Part shown: in pieces, positions 52,701 to 62,615 of the stretch
Layout: each line of letters opens with the position of its first letter
Position numbering within the stretch: position 1 is the first letter of the stretch
NCBI RefSeq assembly: GCF_040054535.1
Contig: NC_090785.1
Span: forward strand, 5,265,501-5,329,500
From: Antennarius striatus
Taxonomy: Eukaryota; Chordata; Actinopteri; Lophiiformes; Antennariidae
Length of the DNA: 64,000 nucleotides
Reading direction: 5' to 3'
Program-made: the position numbers and the translations under genes
The notes under the pieces: generated by a model
Databases searched by the model: none
The model's input: only the letters and a program-made list of their open reading frames with translations
What the model was told of the DNA's origin: nothing

Positions 52701-55700
52701 TCAAGAAGGGATTAAAAGTTGTACTCTTCCAGCAAAAACCTAAAATGGGGAAAAAAGACCCCAAACTGTCGAGAGGACACTGAAAACAACAAAGCTTTAT
52801 GATTTTATGCATTCTCAGTGGAATAGAATTTTTTTTGCCATATACTCAAGCAAGGTATCCCCAATGCGATTGATGGGTGCCATCTTTTTGCAGTGGTGTC
52901 TTGATTTTAATAACATATCCATGCTAAATATACAAATGTTTGCTAATATTCACAAAAACCTCAAAATTGGATATTTTTTCAAAGGATCATTCCCCTTAAA
53001 TTTCCCCTTAAGTTACTACATTTTGAAAAAATGTTAACTTTAAACTTGATTAATTTTCTTGAACTTCCTTCTTCCCAACAGTGCTCACCAGTCAACACAC
53101 CACAAGAGTTCTGACTCACAAACGAGCCTTCAGCGATGAAGCTAGCAAGATCACAACAGCCTTCCCTCGCCCAAATACTGCAGTGGAGTCTCTCAAGGGA
53201 CAGACCATGACTCAATCAAAGTCTTCCTTGTGTATAAATGGAAGCCATGTCTACGACTCTGAGCCATCCACACCAAAGAGCTCTGCGGCCCATCCATCCA
53301 AGCTGGTCCTTCTTGAAAAATGCTCCCCACTCTCTCGCTCCCTGCAGAACCTCACCAAGAGAAGTGAGGACAAAGGTCCCTTTGCCGATAGCAGACGCTG
53401 GTCCTTTGACAAGACGAAGAAAGAGGAAAAAGATGTAGAAAAGGAAGGTCAAACATTCTCTGATCCGATTCAGGAAGCTGAGATTGAGGGCCATCCTGAG
53501 CAGGCAGTGACGCCAGATGTCTCCTCGACTGGCAATACGTCTGATAAAGGGAAGAAGCTGAGAAAGTCATTATTCTCTGGAGGTAGGAGTGACTCGCTCC
53601 CAGCTAAATCAGATGTGAACCAAGGTCCTTCAACATCTGAGGGGAGGTTCAGGGGTTGGTTTGGCTCTGGTGACTCCCAAAACAAGCCAAGGTGAGTTGG
53701 TTTACCTCTTGAATATAGTGTTTGATGAATATATTTGTATCCAAGCACAACAGCAGGTACACAAGAGACTTGTTAGTAGTTGGGTTTCTTGAAATCAGCA
53801 TTCTTTCTTCTCCTTGCCAGTTTGAAAAAGGACTTGATTTATTCCATTTTACGACATGCTGTCATTATGTCATGCTATATTTTTCCCACAAATGGCACTT
53901 TGGCATAACCATTTTCTTTACCAGTGTGACAAAATCTATCATTGTGGTTTAGAAAAATGGTCTAGCAAAAGGATATATGGAAAATCAATGCTCCATAATG
54001 TGACATCACCCAAGAGAGATGCTGCTAATGCAAATCTTTAATGGTCTTCAGTGGCTTCAGTGCATTTCTTTCTTTTACGCTTGATTTTTTTTGCAAATGT
54101 TTTGCTTTTTTTGATTACATTTCTGTTCTCTTTGTCATGACTTTCATTTGGCCAGTTTTGTATATACTGACAGTTTCACAGGTTACAGAAATGTCCCACT
54201 TTGTTGTGGAATATCAGCTCATATTTTGGTTGTTGTCTCTGTTTGTGTCAGTAAGATGTTCCCCATCTGGTAACCCGGCACATCATTGACTAAGCCAAGC
54301 TATTGTGCCCTATTTTCCTCTACAGGCTGGAAGTTTCTCCTAAGGTAGAAAGCAACTCAGATGTACCCCCTACCCTCCCTCCTTGCTCCCCTGTACCCCC
54401 CAAGTGCTCCTCTCCTCCTGTCTCCCCCTCCAGTCATGTCTCAGTTGATGACTGCAGTCCCACCAATCCCTTCACGACCTCTAACTCGTCATCCTCCATC
54501 TCCCATTGCAACCTTTTCCCTTCCCAACACAACCCCTTTTTTGAGGAACTCATAGCTGAAGAGTCACAGAGGTTCCCTCCTTTTGCACCTTGCTCTCCGT
54601 CTGCATCATCCACTTTTCATGACACTTGTTTGCCCCCCAAGCCCTGTACACTCAGCCCTGTTGGTGATGTAAATGCTACAAATACGCCTTACAAAAAGCG
54701 GGAGCGTCCCAGGCCAGTACCCAGACAGATATCACTTCCAACAATATTACCAAAGACAGCTACGCCTAACATCAATAACAAATCTTCTCGACACTCCGAG
54801 AGTGTAGGAGAGTGGGACGACTCATTCGATGCCTTTGCCTCTAGCAGGCTCAGCTCCCCCAAAGGTAGTCATCCTCAGAGTCACTGTGATGCACAGGAGC
54901 AAGTAACTCATGAAGATGAACCTCCGCCCTTGCCTCCAAGGAGACTTTTGAGAACTTCAGTGAATGAGATATACTCTGATGGCTGGCTGCACAGAGGTCA
55001 AGAACTAGCTGTCCACAAAGAAGCCTACCTTCTCTCACAGACTGGTGTGGCCTCACTGCAACATGGAAGAGAAGCAGAGTGCAAACGAAACAGTACATCT
55101 CCAGACCCTCACACAAGCAGCGAGGCCTCTGACACTATCACTGTTAACTCTCAACCATGTACAATAGTCACTTCCCAGGGAGTGTTGCCTGGAGAAAAGC
55201 TTAAAAAGTTCAAATATGAGCCTTTGGAAGATGGAACTGACTTCTGGGGTGGGATGTTATTTGAGCAAGATTTATATGGACGTGTTTGTCAAGGAAACTA
55301 TAGACAACCTAAAGTCAACAATCATTTTTTATCTTTGAATGCTGAAGAAATGTCTAGAAATAAGATTCCATCTATGAACCTAGAGTGTAAACAGGTTGGA
55401 AATAGTGAGATGTCTCCAACAGACCTTTTGAACTTGTTACCTATTACCCCCCCAAAGCCAGATGCTAAGGTACTAGACATTACAGACACTCAAATAGAGG
55501 AGATGAAGTCTAATCCATCTGAAACCACACGCATCAACAATAATGTATCTTTTTCACTTACTTTAGGAGATTTAAACATGAATGTAAATCAGTCTGATTT
55601 TAATTTTATTGATTCTGATGGTTCTTCTCAATCAGATGTGATTGATAGTCTCAAAGGCGTCAATAGTTCTGGTGGAGCTTTTCCAAAATTGTTGGATGGT

Positions 55701-58700
55701 TCACTGATAGCTGCTTATAATGCAGACATAGTGACCACACCTCAGGATGTGTTCACTCTAAAGGATACTTATATACGTGAGATGAACTCATCCTTTGAAA
55801 TAACAGCATTATCTAACAAGTGGTGCAAAGTCCCTCCAATTTGCCAAAACATTGGGCAACCCTTTCAATGCAAACTGAACAACATGACACCACATGGTAA
55901 TTCCAGGATAAAGAGCAAATATATGAGTAATTTATCTTCACAGAATCAAAGATCCAATCCCGCTGATCTTGGATCCACTGCAGATATTTCAAGTGTTGTT
56001 TCTAAAAGGGCACAGAGGGATTTTGATGATAATGGAAATCCAGAAGGTGAAATAGTTACACCTAACCAAAAGGATTCATTTTCTGGTGTGGTAAGTGCGC
56101 GTTTAAGACCAAAATCTCTGTCCCGACAGAGCAGCAGTGGAAGCTCAAACAACCAAAGCAGGAGTGGAGACAGAGAGTTTGAGCAATTGCTGTCCCTCGT
56201 ACAAAATATTTCAGGAGACAGTGAAGGACCATTTTCATACCAGCCCACGAAATCAGCTCTTTCAACCTTACTGGCATTCAGTAAACAAACTGATCTACAA
56301 GGAGATGGCATCAACAAAGACCAAACATATCCTGACAAGTCCAACTTGACATCACAAGTTTCTTCAACAGTCAACACATCTATTCTCTCAGAAACTTCCG
56401 TAGCAGTGGAATCACCTAAAAGCAGTTTTGAGGACCTTCATGCAAAAGTAGCACCAATCTCAAAAACCCCTTTAAAGACTTTGCAAGAGCTTGAATCTGC
56501 TTCTCTGTACATCCCTTGCACAGTCTCATCATCAAGTGATGCACAGAGTACACTCCTCCCTAACCCTTTCTGTTACCCCTCCATACATTCCACAAGCATG
56601 GAGCCCAGCACTGGAATTAGCGCTACTCTGGCTGTGGCCCCCAACACCTCCTCCTACTCTACCACCACAGACCAGCTCCTGGTCGATGCACGGCAATCAC
56701 TTTTGCCTGAGGAGACACATCCAGCTAGCAACCTGCCCCATCAAGAGAGCAGGTGAGAATCCTCACTCTAGAAAATATATGTAGAACTTTACGAACTGTA
56801 GCAAACTGGATAACAGACACGATTTCCACATACAACACAAAACAAATAATGCAGTTTGTTTAAAATCCATTTGTTGCTCTGGCTGTTTTGTTTACTGTTG
56901 GCCTGGCTTGTTTTGTTTTAAATACATTTATCCCTTTTTTGGTTTTGGTTATTTTTTGTCATCCACATGAGTTGGATGATACTTGCTGCATTGCTATTGG
57001 CATTGCTCCACATCTATGTTACCCATCTCATTTCAGCATATTGGGTCTATGGTAATTTTTTTTTTTTTTTACATTATCGATGCCCAAATTTATCTATTTG
57101 CTCTGCTGCTTCATCGACCTTATACTTTACATCCAAATAGTCAGATATCTAGAGGAACTAGTGGAAAGTAAATATTTTTCTCCTGTGGCAGGATGTTGTA
57201 TCCCTAGAATAGAGAACATGTGGTCTATATTTGGTAGTATTGACTGCAGTCAGGATATCTTTGAGGTGCTGAGGATCCAACATTTCAAGGAATTATAGAT
57301 TTTTTTGTGTGTGTTGCAGCTCGATGAGGACACGCAAAGTCTTCTGTGTGGCACCTAGGTTCGGTTCCAAAAAACAACTTTTATGCACAAACCTTTTTTT
57401 TAAAAACATGTTAACAATAGATAGAGAAGATGAATCTTCATTAACTTGAGAACAGCGCATGTCTCACATGAAGGCTGCCTCGGGTTTAACGCCCTGCATC
57501 TGCAGTCCTATGGAGGCACCAACCAGTGTCGATTGGAGGCCGGTCCCAAGTCGGGATAAAAGCAGAGGGTTGCGACAGGAAGGGCATCCAGCGTCAACAA
57601 ATATGAGCATTCATCTAAAAATGGAAAAAGAATGATACACTGTGGCATCCCCTAATGGGAAAAGCCGAAAGGAAGTTTTGACTTGACAACAAATAGATGA
57701 AGAAGCACATAGTCACTTACCCACCGTTATCTACCTTATCTCAAAAACACAATTCGTCTTTCTGCTGTTGAGACAAAGAAGCTTTGATAGGAAATTTTAG
57801 CTTTAGATAAATTTGATATCTTTAAACATTCTCTTTGTGGTACCCCCTTTCCTCTTGAAATGGTTTCATCCTCTCGTAGCGAGTCTCTTCAAACACTCGT
57901 CTTTAAACTCGGTGACCTTTTTCACGAGTGTGTGAGGTTCAGATTCAGCCTGGGACTGCTGAGGGAGCTGAAATACTATAACTTGCCATTGTTTGACCAG
58001 ACAAGGTTACTCAGAGAAAATGCACAATGAGCTGGGTTGAAATACTAGTGCTGAACTCTTTACCTCACAGATCTCAGCCAGTGAAGCCATTGACCTCCAG
58101 CCAATCAGAGAAGAAGGAGAGTCGATCAGTTCTTGAGAAGCTGAAGTCTACCATCCACCCTGGACGGACCACCCACCAAGTTGCAGGAGAGCCTGAGCGA
58201 AGTCAGGTATTAAGAAACAGAGGCAAAGATTTTTAATTTTCCATGTACATGTATGTAACGAAAATTCACGTAAGTATTTTTGCACATTGCAGGAACAATT
58301 TGTATTTCTAAATCTTACTGTGGCTTAAATAGGCAGATCAGTGACACCCTGAGTGAAATCAGGATTTTAAAAACAGGAACAAACATTCATTATTCTCAAT
58401 TTTGGGAAAAACTAAAGCAATAGTTGGGTATGAGTTCAATTAGTAAGTGAAAAAAAAAATTAAAGTATGTATGAGAGGAACCCAAGTGGAAGAGGTTACA
58501 TGGAGAAGAGATCAAGAAGGTGGAGGATTTTAAGTACTGAGGGTCAACAGTCCAGAGCAATGGAGAGTGTGGAAAAGAGGTGCAGAAGCGTGTACAGGCA
58601 GGATGGTGGAGAAAAGTGTCAGGTGTGATGTGTGATAGAAGAGTTTCAGCTAAAATGAAAGGAAAGATGTACAAAACTGTGGTGAGACCAGCGATGTTGT

Positions 58701-60096
58701 TTGGTCTAGAGACAGTGTCACTGAGGAAAAGACAGGAGACAGAGCTGGAGGTAGCAGAGATGAAGATGCTGAGGTTCTCTCTGGGAGTGACCAGGAAGGA
58801 TAGGATCAGGAATGAGTACATCAGAGGGACAGCACATGTTAGAGGTTTTGGAGATAAAGTCAGAGAGGCCAGACTGAGATGGTTTGGACATGTCCAGAGG
58901 AGAGATAGTGAATATATTGGTAGAAGGATGCTGAGTTTTGACCTGCCAGGCAGGATGCCTAAAGGAAGACCAAAGAGGAGGTTTATGGATGTAGTGAAAG
59001 AGGACATGAAGGTAGTTGGTGTGAGAGAAGAGGATGCAGAAGACAGGGTTAGATGGAGGCAATTGATTTGCTGTAGCAACCCTTGAAGGGAAAAGTCGAA
59101 AGGAAAAGAAGATGTATGAGGGGTTTTTTCTTTCCCAAGAATAATACTGCTGAGGGGATTTTAATTGTGATAGCATTTCAGCAATATTTTTAGAGGTGAT
59201 CAGCAGTTGCATCCCCAGACAAAATAGTGGAAACCACAGTAAAACTATTACTACTATTACTACTACTGCTACTACTAATATTAATAATAATATTAATAGT
59301 AATAATAACAACCATAACAACAACAGTAATAATAATAACAGCAATAATTTTAAAAAAAATTATTATTACTATTATTATTGTTCTATGTATTTTTTAAATA
59401 ATTATTTTACATACTTTTGCTTATGTGTTCAGTTTGGGGCTGTAAACAGGAGAGTTTTTCAGTACAACTGCTGTTTGTTCCAACTCCCTGCCGGACTGAG
59501 GTTTCATAAAACACTGGAAAGGAAAACGCTGATCCCATGACTTCTCTCAAGTGTGACATAAGTCCTTGGCCTAGATTAGTTTTCAGGTTGTGGAATATGT
59601 TTCTAGTTCTTTTCTGCCAGACTGTAAACATTTTTTGTGTAGGTGTAGAGCAAACATCCAGTCTCTATACTGTACTAAGCTAAGTTAACAGTCTCCTGGC
59701 TACAGCTTCATTTTGAATTCACAGTTATAATAGTATTATCAGTGTTTTCATCAGATTCTCACTGTGACAGTATCAGGATCCCACATATATTTATGGCTTC
59801 TTACATGGAAAATCCTCCCATTCCGACTATCACAGGAGGTGACAGTGGAACGCTTGGCTCAGTACCAGCACCTGACCAACATGGAGCTGATATCCCTGCT
59901 GCTGCAACAGGAGATGGACATGCAGAAGCAGCAGGCTTTGTCAGAGCAGCAGGAGGCGCAGCTGCAAAAATGTGAATCCGAGTTGAAGAAGGTCAAGTTG
60001 CAGGTTCGAGACCTGGAGGACTACATAGACAACCTTTTATTGCGTATCATGGAGCAAACACCCACGCTGCTTCAAGTGCGCACAAGACACAAGTAA
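49389..60096 (+). CDS. rab11fip5: Rab11 family-interacting protein 5 (1,445 aa, six exons)
   Basis: Class I Rab11-FIP, an effector linking Rab11 to recycling-endosome traffic. Exons 49389-49768, 51429-51952, 53082-53691, 54326-56752, 58071-58206 and 59836-60096 join in frame (1,446 codons with stop). Residues about 13-150 form the N-terminal C2 domain (WVPTHVNVTVLRARGL, IIQVGKEKYTTG, VTVQFTRNNMTASMFDLTMK). The C-terminal Rab-binding domain has LTNMELISLLLQQE, a coiled coil, and DLEDYIDNLLLRIMEQTPT at about 1419-1437. FIP5 is preferred over FIP1/FIP2: THKRAFSDEA (human THKRTYSDEA), SSLCINGSHVYDSEP (SSLCVNGSHIYNEEP), HLTNMELISLLLQ (HLTHDELISLLLQ), and the neighbour sfxn5. Exon 4 alone is 809 codons. 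Start: first ATG of a MM pair, similar to FIP2's MM; the frame upstream has only GTG. Confidence 0.93.
49769..51428. other. rab11fip5 intron 1
   Basis: A/T-rich, nothing recognised. Confidence 0.65.
51429..51952 (+). CDS. rab11fip5: rab11fip5 exon 2: end of C2 and Ser-rich region
   Basis: Acceptor GGCTCCAG, donor AAAAAG/GTGAGG. Encodes WFKLNSKVGRKEKDRGELQV and VQFTRNNMTASMFDLTMKDK, the class I FIP signature, then a Ser/Pro-rich stretch. Confidence 0.95.
51953..53081. other. rab11fip5 intron 2
   Basis: A/T-rich, nothing recognised. Confidence 0.65.
53082..53691 (+). CDS. rab11fip5: rab11fip5 exon 3: phosphorylatable linker
   Basis: Acceptor CTTCCCAACAG, donor CCAAG/GTGAGT. Encodes THKRAFSDEASKI, SKSSLCINGSHVYDSEPSTP and several RS/KS motifs that could be kinase sites. 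Confidence 0.94.
53692..54325. other. rab11fip5 intron 3
   Basis: T-rich, nothing recognised. Confidence 0.65.
54326..56752 (+). CDS. rab11fip5: rab11fip5 exon 4: 2,427-nt symmetric exon with NPF motifs
   Basis: Open through 809 codons between CTCTACAG and GTGAGA. Starts LEVSPKVESNSDVPP. Three NPF tripeptides, about residues 552, 574 and 1251, could bind EH-domain proteins. Also acidic-aromatic stretches WDDSFDAFA and DFWGGMLFEQD. Both borders are in the same phase, so skipping keeps frame and leaves a 636-aa protein. Confidence 0.93.
57475..57690 (+). repeat. LINE 3'-end fragment
   Basis: In rab11fip5 intron 4. Contains GCCGGTCCCAAGTCGGGATA, CGACAGGAAGGGCATCCAGC and ends TAATGGGAAAAGCCGAAAGG, a typical fish LINE tail. 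The final block resembles the tail of the element ending near 59110. Confidence 0.6.
58071..58206 (+). CDS. rab11fip5: rab11fip5 exon 5
   Basis: 136 nt after TTTACCTCACAG and before GTATTA. Encodes SQPVKPLTSSQSEKKESRSV and LEKLKSTIHPG, like human FIP5 HPVKPLSAAP ... LEKLKTVTSG. Confidence 0.92.
58480..59110 (+). mobile_element. Non-LTR retrotransposon remnant, C-terminal part of ORF2
   Basis: Open frame 58580-59086 ending at TGA. Contains KMYKTVVRPAMLFGLETVSL, KMLRFSLGVTRKDRIRNEYI, RLRWFGHVQRRDSEYIGRRM and GRPKRRFMDVVKEDM, the conserved post-polymerase region of many animal LINE proteins. The polymerase catalytic core is absent: a 5'-truncated insertion in rab11fip5 intron 5. It ends in AAGGGAAAAGTCGAAAGGAA. 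Clade not assigned. Confidence 0.8.
59240..59385. repeat. A/T-rich trinucleotide repeat tract
   Basis: Degenerate ACT, AAT and AAC units in rab11fip5 intron 5, about 130 bp beyond the LINE remnant. Confidence 0.85.
59836..60096 (+). CDS. rab11fip5: rab11fip5 exon 6: Rab11-binding domain and stop
   Basis: Acceptor GACTATCACAG. 86 codons, LTNMELISLLLQQEMDMQKQ then RDLEDYIDNLLLRIMEQTPT, stop TAA at 60094-60096. Confidence 0.96.
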   Translation, partial: EVTVERLAQYQHLTNMELISLLLQQEMDMQKQQALSEQQEAQLQKCESELKKVKLQVRDLEDYIDNLLLRIMEQTPTLLQVRTRHK

Positions 60097-60443
60097 CAGG
60101 AACTAAATGAATACTGCCTTGTTGATGTGGACACAATATTACTCAACATGCATGCTGGTTACTGTCCCATTGTGGCCCAAATTGAAACAGAGCAAAGCAC
60201 CATATGAAACTGTAGATGCAAAATATTATTTTACCCATGCTTCATGGAATGGAGGGGCAAATGTCAGGTTAAATTTTAAATGTACTGCTTTCATATTTAA
60301 GATACGATACATGTCAGTGAAGACTTTCTTTAATGTGCCCTTTGGGATTAAAGTAGTTGTAAGAAGCAAGAGAAAAAAAATCACACATAAATGCAATGTA
60401 AACATATAAATAAGGTTGTTCTGCATTAACATTATGTAATAAA
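60097..60443 (+). other. rab11fip5: rab11fip5 3'UTR with poly(A) signal
   Basis: AATAAA at 60438-60443 is the nearest signal; a second at 61172-61177 allows a longer form. Confidence 0.5.
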
Positions 60444-60569
60444 AATAAGCAGTATTCATGTTTGTGCCAGAAACTACTAAGGAGGATGAAGGCTTAATGT
60501 TGCACTCTGGTCTTTGCTTTGTTTATTTATTTTTACACAATGGTGTATTCAGTAATACTGTGCCGTAAC

Positions 60570-60850
60570 ACTGATTATAGCACTGCCTTGCAACAACAAG
60601 GCTCTATGTGTGAATCCTTCTACAAACCAGAACCATGCAATATGGTTGAATTGATGACTCTAAATTGCCGACAGATGTGACAATGAATGTGATTTGTTAG
60701 TTGTCCTTCTATGTGTTTGCCCACCGATGAACTAATAACCTGTTGTAGGTGAACACTGCCTCTTGCTTCATGTCAGCTGCCATAAGTCTAGCTATACTCG
60801 GTGACCCTGTGAAGGATAGGTGATATTTAAAATAGTTGGATAGAAGAATG
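60570..60850 (+). repeat. Old copy of the dispersed fish repeat
   Basis: Follows the layout of the family seen at 26.9 kb: GCACTGCCTTGCAACAACAA, GTGTGAATCC, ATTGATGACTCTAAATTGCC, TAGGTGAACACTGCCTCTTG, GTGACCCTGTGAAGGATAGG. Strongly diverged; it preserves the 5' half missing in the 26.9 kb copy. Confidence 0.6.
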
Positions 60851-61299
60851 ACTAAACCACACTCCTTATTTCATCTTCTTATGCACTAGAACAAAAATGT
60901 TATGTATGATTTATTATAATATAATTGACATATTATTTAATCCACATGTATTTCTCTTACATTTTTTTTCTCAATTTTTGCAATTTCTGTGGTAATAGCA
61001 ACATTTTACTGTTGCAATATCAATGTAGCATTTCAGCATAGCATTTAGTATGCAGGAAGACTATTGTAGCTTATTTCTATAAAATCCTTTTATCATGATA
61101 TATTCTCTAATAGCACTCTAGTACCACTGTAGCTACTTGCAATGCTTTTCATGACCACAGAACTGTACTGTAATAAAATTAAGTGCACAAAACCCAAAGA
61201 TTCTATGCCTTTTTTTCCTGGTCAAGCTTTAGTAGCCAACTGCACAGGTAGCGTCAGGCTTCCACGGCACATGAAATGCTCTGCAATGTTTGCTTGTCT

Positions 61300-61313
61300 C
61301 CACTAGAGGGCAT
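61300..61313 (+). promoter_or_regulatory. CTCF-like motif
   Basis: CCACTAGAGGGCAT matches CCANNAGRGGGCR. Confidence 0.45.
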
Positions 61314-62379
61314 TCTTTATTGCACCTGAGGTGGAACCTGCAAGCGAGAATGGTCCGTGGACTGATAATCTGGCACACTTTGGAGGAAATTTTGTAAAAT
61401 GACTTTATTGCATTTGAGTTTGACATTATCAGATTATAAAACGTTATAATTATTTAATTTCCAGTAAAGCAAAATATTATTTTGTGTAGCAAAAAAGACT
61501 TCCCTGTTTGGACTGAGAATTCTGAAAGCTCTCTGAAATAGGTCGAGCAACAGATTTTATGTTTTAATCCAACCGATGAATGAAAAACAAGTAGAAATAA
61601 CAGTTTCACTGTAGAACTACTCCACTAGAGTGAAACCGAGTCTTCATTTATTAAAATTGTAAAGTTATTTCAGTTTTACAGTATGAAGAAGCAGAAGAAT
61701 GTCTGACATTTCATATTTAGTTTGTCAGAATGTCCTCGGTATATCACTTTTAATAAACTTGTCGGATAGACATGAGATGATAGACTTCACGCCTGAACTT
61801 TTGACATTGACATTTAACCGAATCAGCAGTTTAAATACAATCATACCACGAGATGTGTTAGATTTTATGTTTATGCCATGCAGTGGAGATTAATCATGAC
61901 GCTAAAAATAAAAGTTTTTATAATTTGTCGCAGAACAGTACATTTTAGAAAAATCCTGGATCCAACTGATGATCCGCATGACCGTGATGTAGAATTAAAT
62001 AATAACCTTCTGAGAATTTACAGCACAAACAAGAAATGTTGTTCATATTCATAAGACTTGAAAAAGGACTAATCTATAATTACTAGACTCCTTCATTTGA
62101 AAGAAAAAGAGCCACTAATAAAAGTGCAGTTGAAAACCTTTCTTTCCTTTTCTTTCTGCCGCACTTTTCTTTATGAATTTATTTTACTTTCCTTTAATTC
62201 TTTGATTATTGAAGTAAGACTGAAAGCATCGCTGCTGCAGACATGTTCCTTTCCCCAGGCCACACCTCTTCTCCCGGTGATGATGAACGGGTCGAACCGG
62301 GACCTACGGATACATCACCGCTATCTCTCCCAGGATCAATCCGAACGGTTACGCAATTGCTTTCACTTTATCGATTATT

Positions 62380-62392
62380 TGGGATGTGTAGT
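62380..62392 (-). promoter_or_regulatory. ZNF143/SBS-like motif 1 of the sfxn5 promoter
   Basis: The - strand reads ACTACACATCCCA, about 170 bp upstream of the sfxn5 ATG. Confidence 0.45.
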
Positions 62393-62432
62393 CATGCGGT
62401 TCAACTTTACCAGTGTCGTTGCAAACGCCAGG

Positions 62433-62445
62433 ACTACACGTCCCA
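62433..62445 (+). promoter_or_regulatory. ZNF143/SBS-like motif 2 of the sfxn5 promoter
   Basis: ACTACACGTCCCA on the + strand, 40 bp from motif 1 and in the opposite orientation. Confidence 0.45.
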
Positions 62446-62558
62446 TAAGTCAAAGCGGCTCGTCGCGTCTCTATTTAGGCTTTCGCGTTGAATGTAGTTC
62501 ATTCCACTTGAAAATTCGCTCATGATTCAGTTCATTAATAAATAAATACTTCGGTGTC

Positions 62559-62615
62559 ATGGCGGAATCTGGATCATATCCCGCTTTCCAGCTCGGAAGA
62601 CCCCGATACGACCAG
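62559..62615 (+). CDS. sfxn5: Sideroflexin-5, first coding exon (partial gene)
   Basis: Mitochondrial inner-membrane carrier of the sideroflexin family; SFXN5 has been linked to citrate transport. 19 codons, MAESGSYPAFQLGRPRYDQ, ending in phase 0 before GTAAGT. Human SFXN5 has PPFQLGKPRFQQ at the same place; FQLGxPR is the diagnostic part. The preceding CpG-rich region and the position just downstream of rab11fip5 in the same orientation, as in human 2p13, support the call. The rest lies beyond the window. Confidence 0.82.

Larger units (their letters stand above)
60851..62558. other. rab11fip5-sfxn5 intergenic region and sfxn5 promoter
   Basis: A/T-rich up to about 62.2 kb, with a CTCF-like motif at 61300-61313. 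From 62.25 kb the sequence is CpG-rich and holds the two ZNF143-like motifs. Confidence 0.55.

Noticed and set aside
55946-56377. 143-codon - strand ORF opposite rab11fip5 exon 4
   Set aside because: Antisense shadow of a long coding exon.
57320-57420. Possible rab11fip5 exon after TGTGTTGCAG at 57319
   Set aside because: Reading on from exon 4 gives an unrelated peptide and no donor before a stop; the 58071 exon matches FIP5 instead.
49389-60096. Assignment as rab11fip1 or rab11fip2
   Set aside because: C2 and Rab-binding domains fit all class I FIPs, but the linker motifs THKRxxSDEA and SSLCxNGSHxY and the adjacent sfxn5 point to FIP5.
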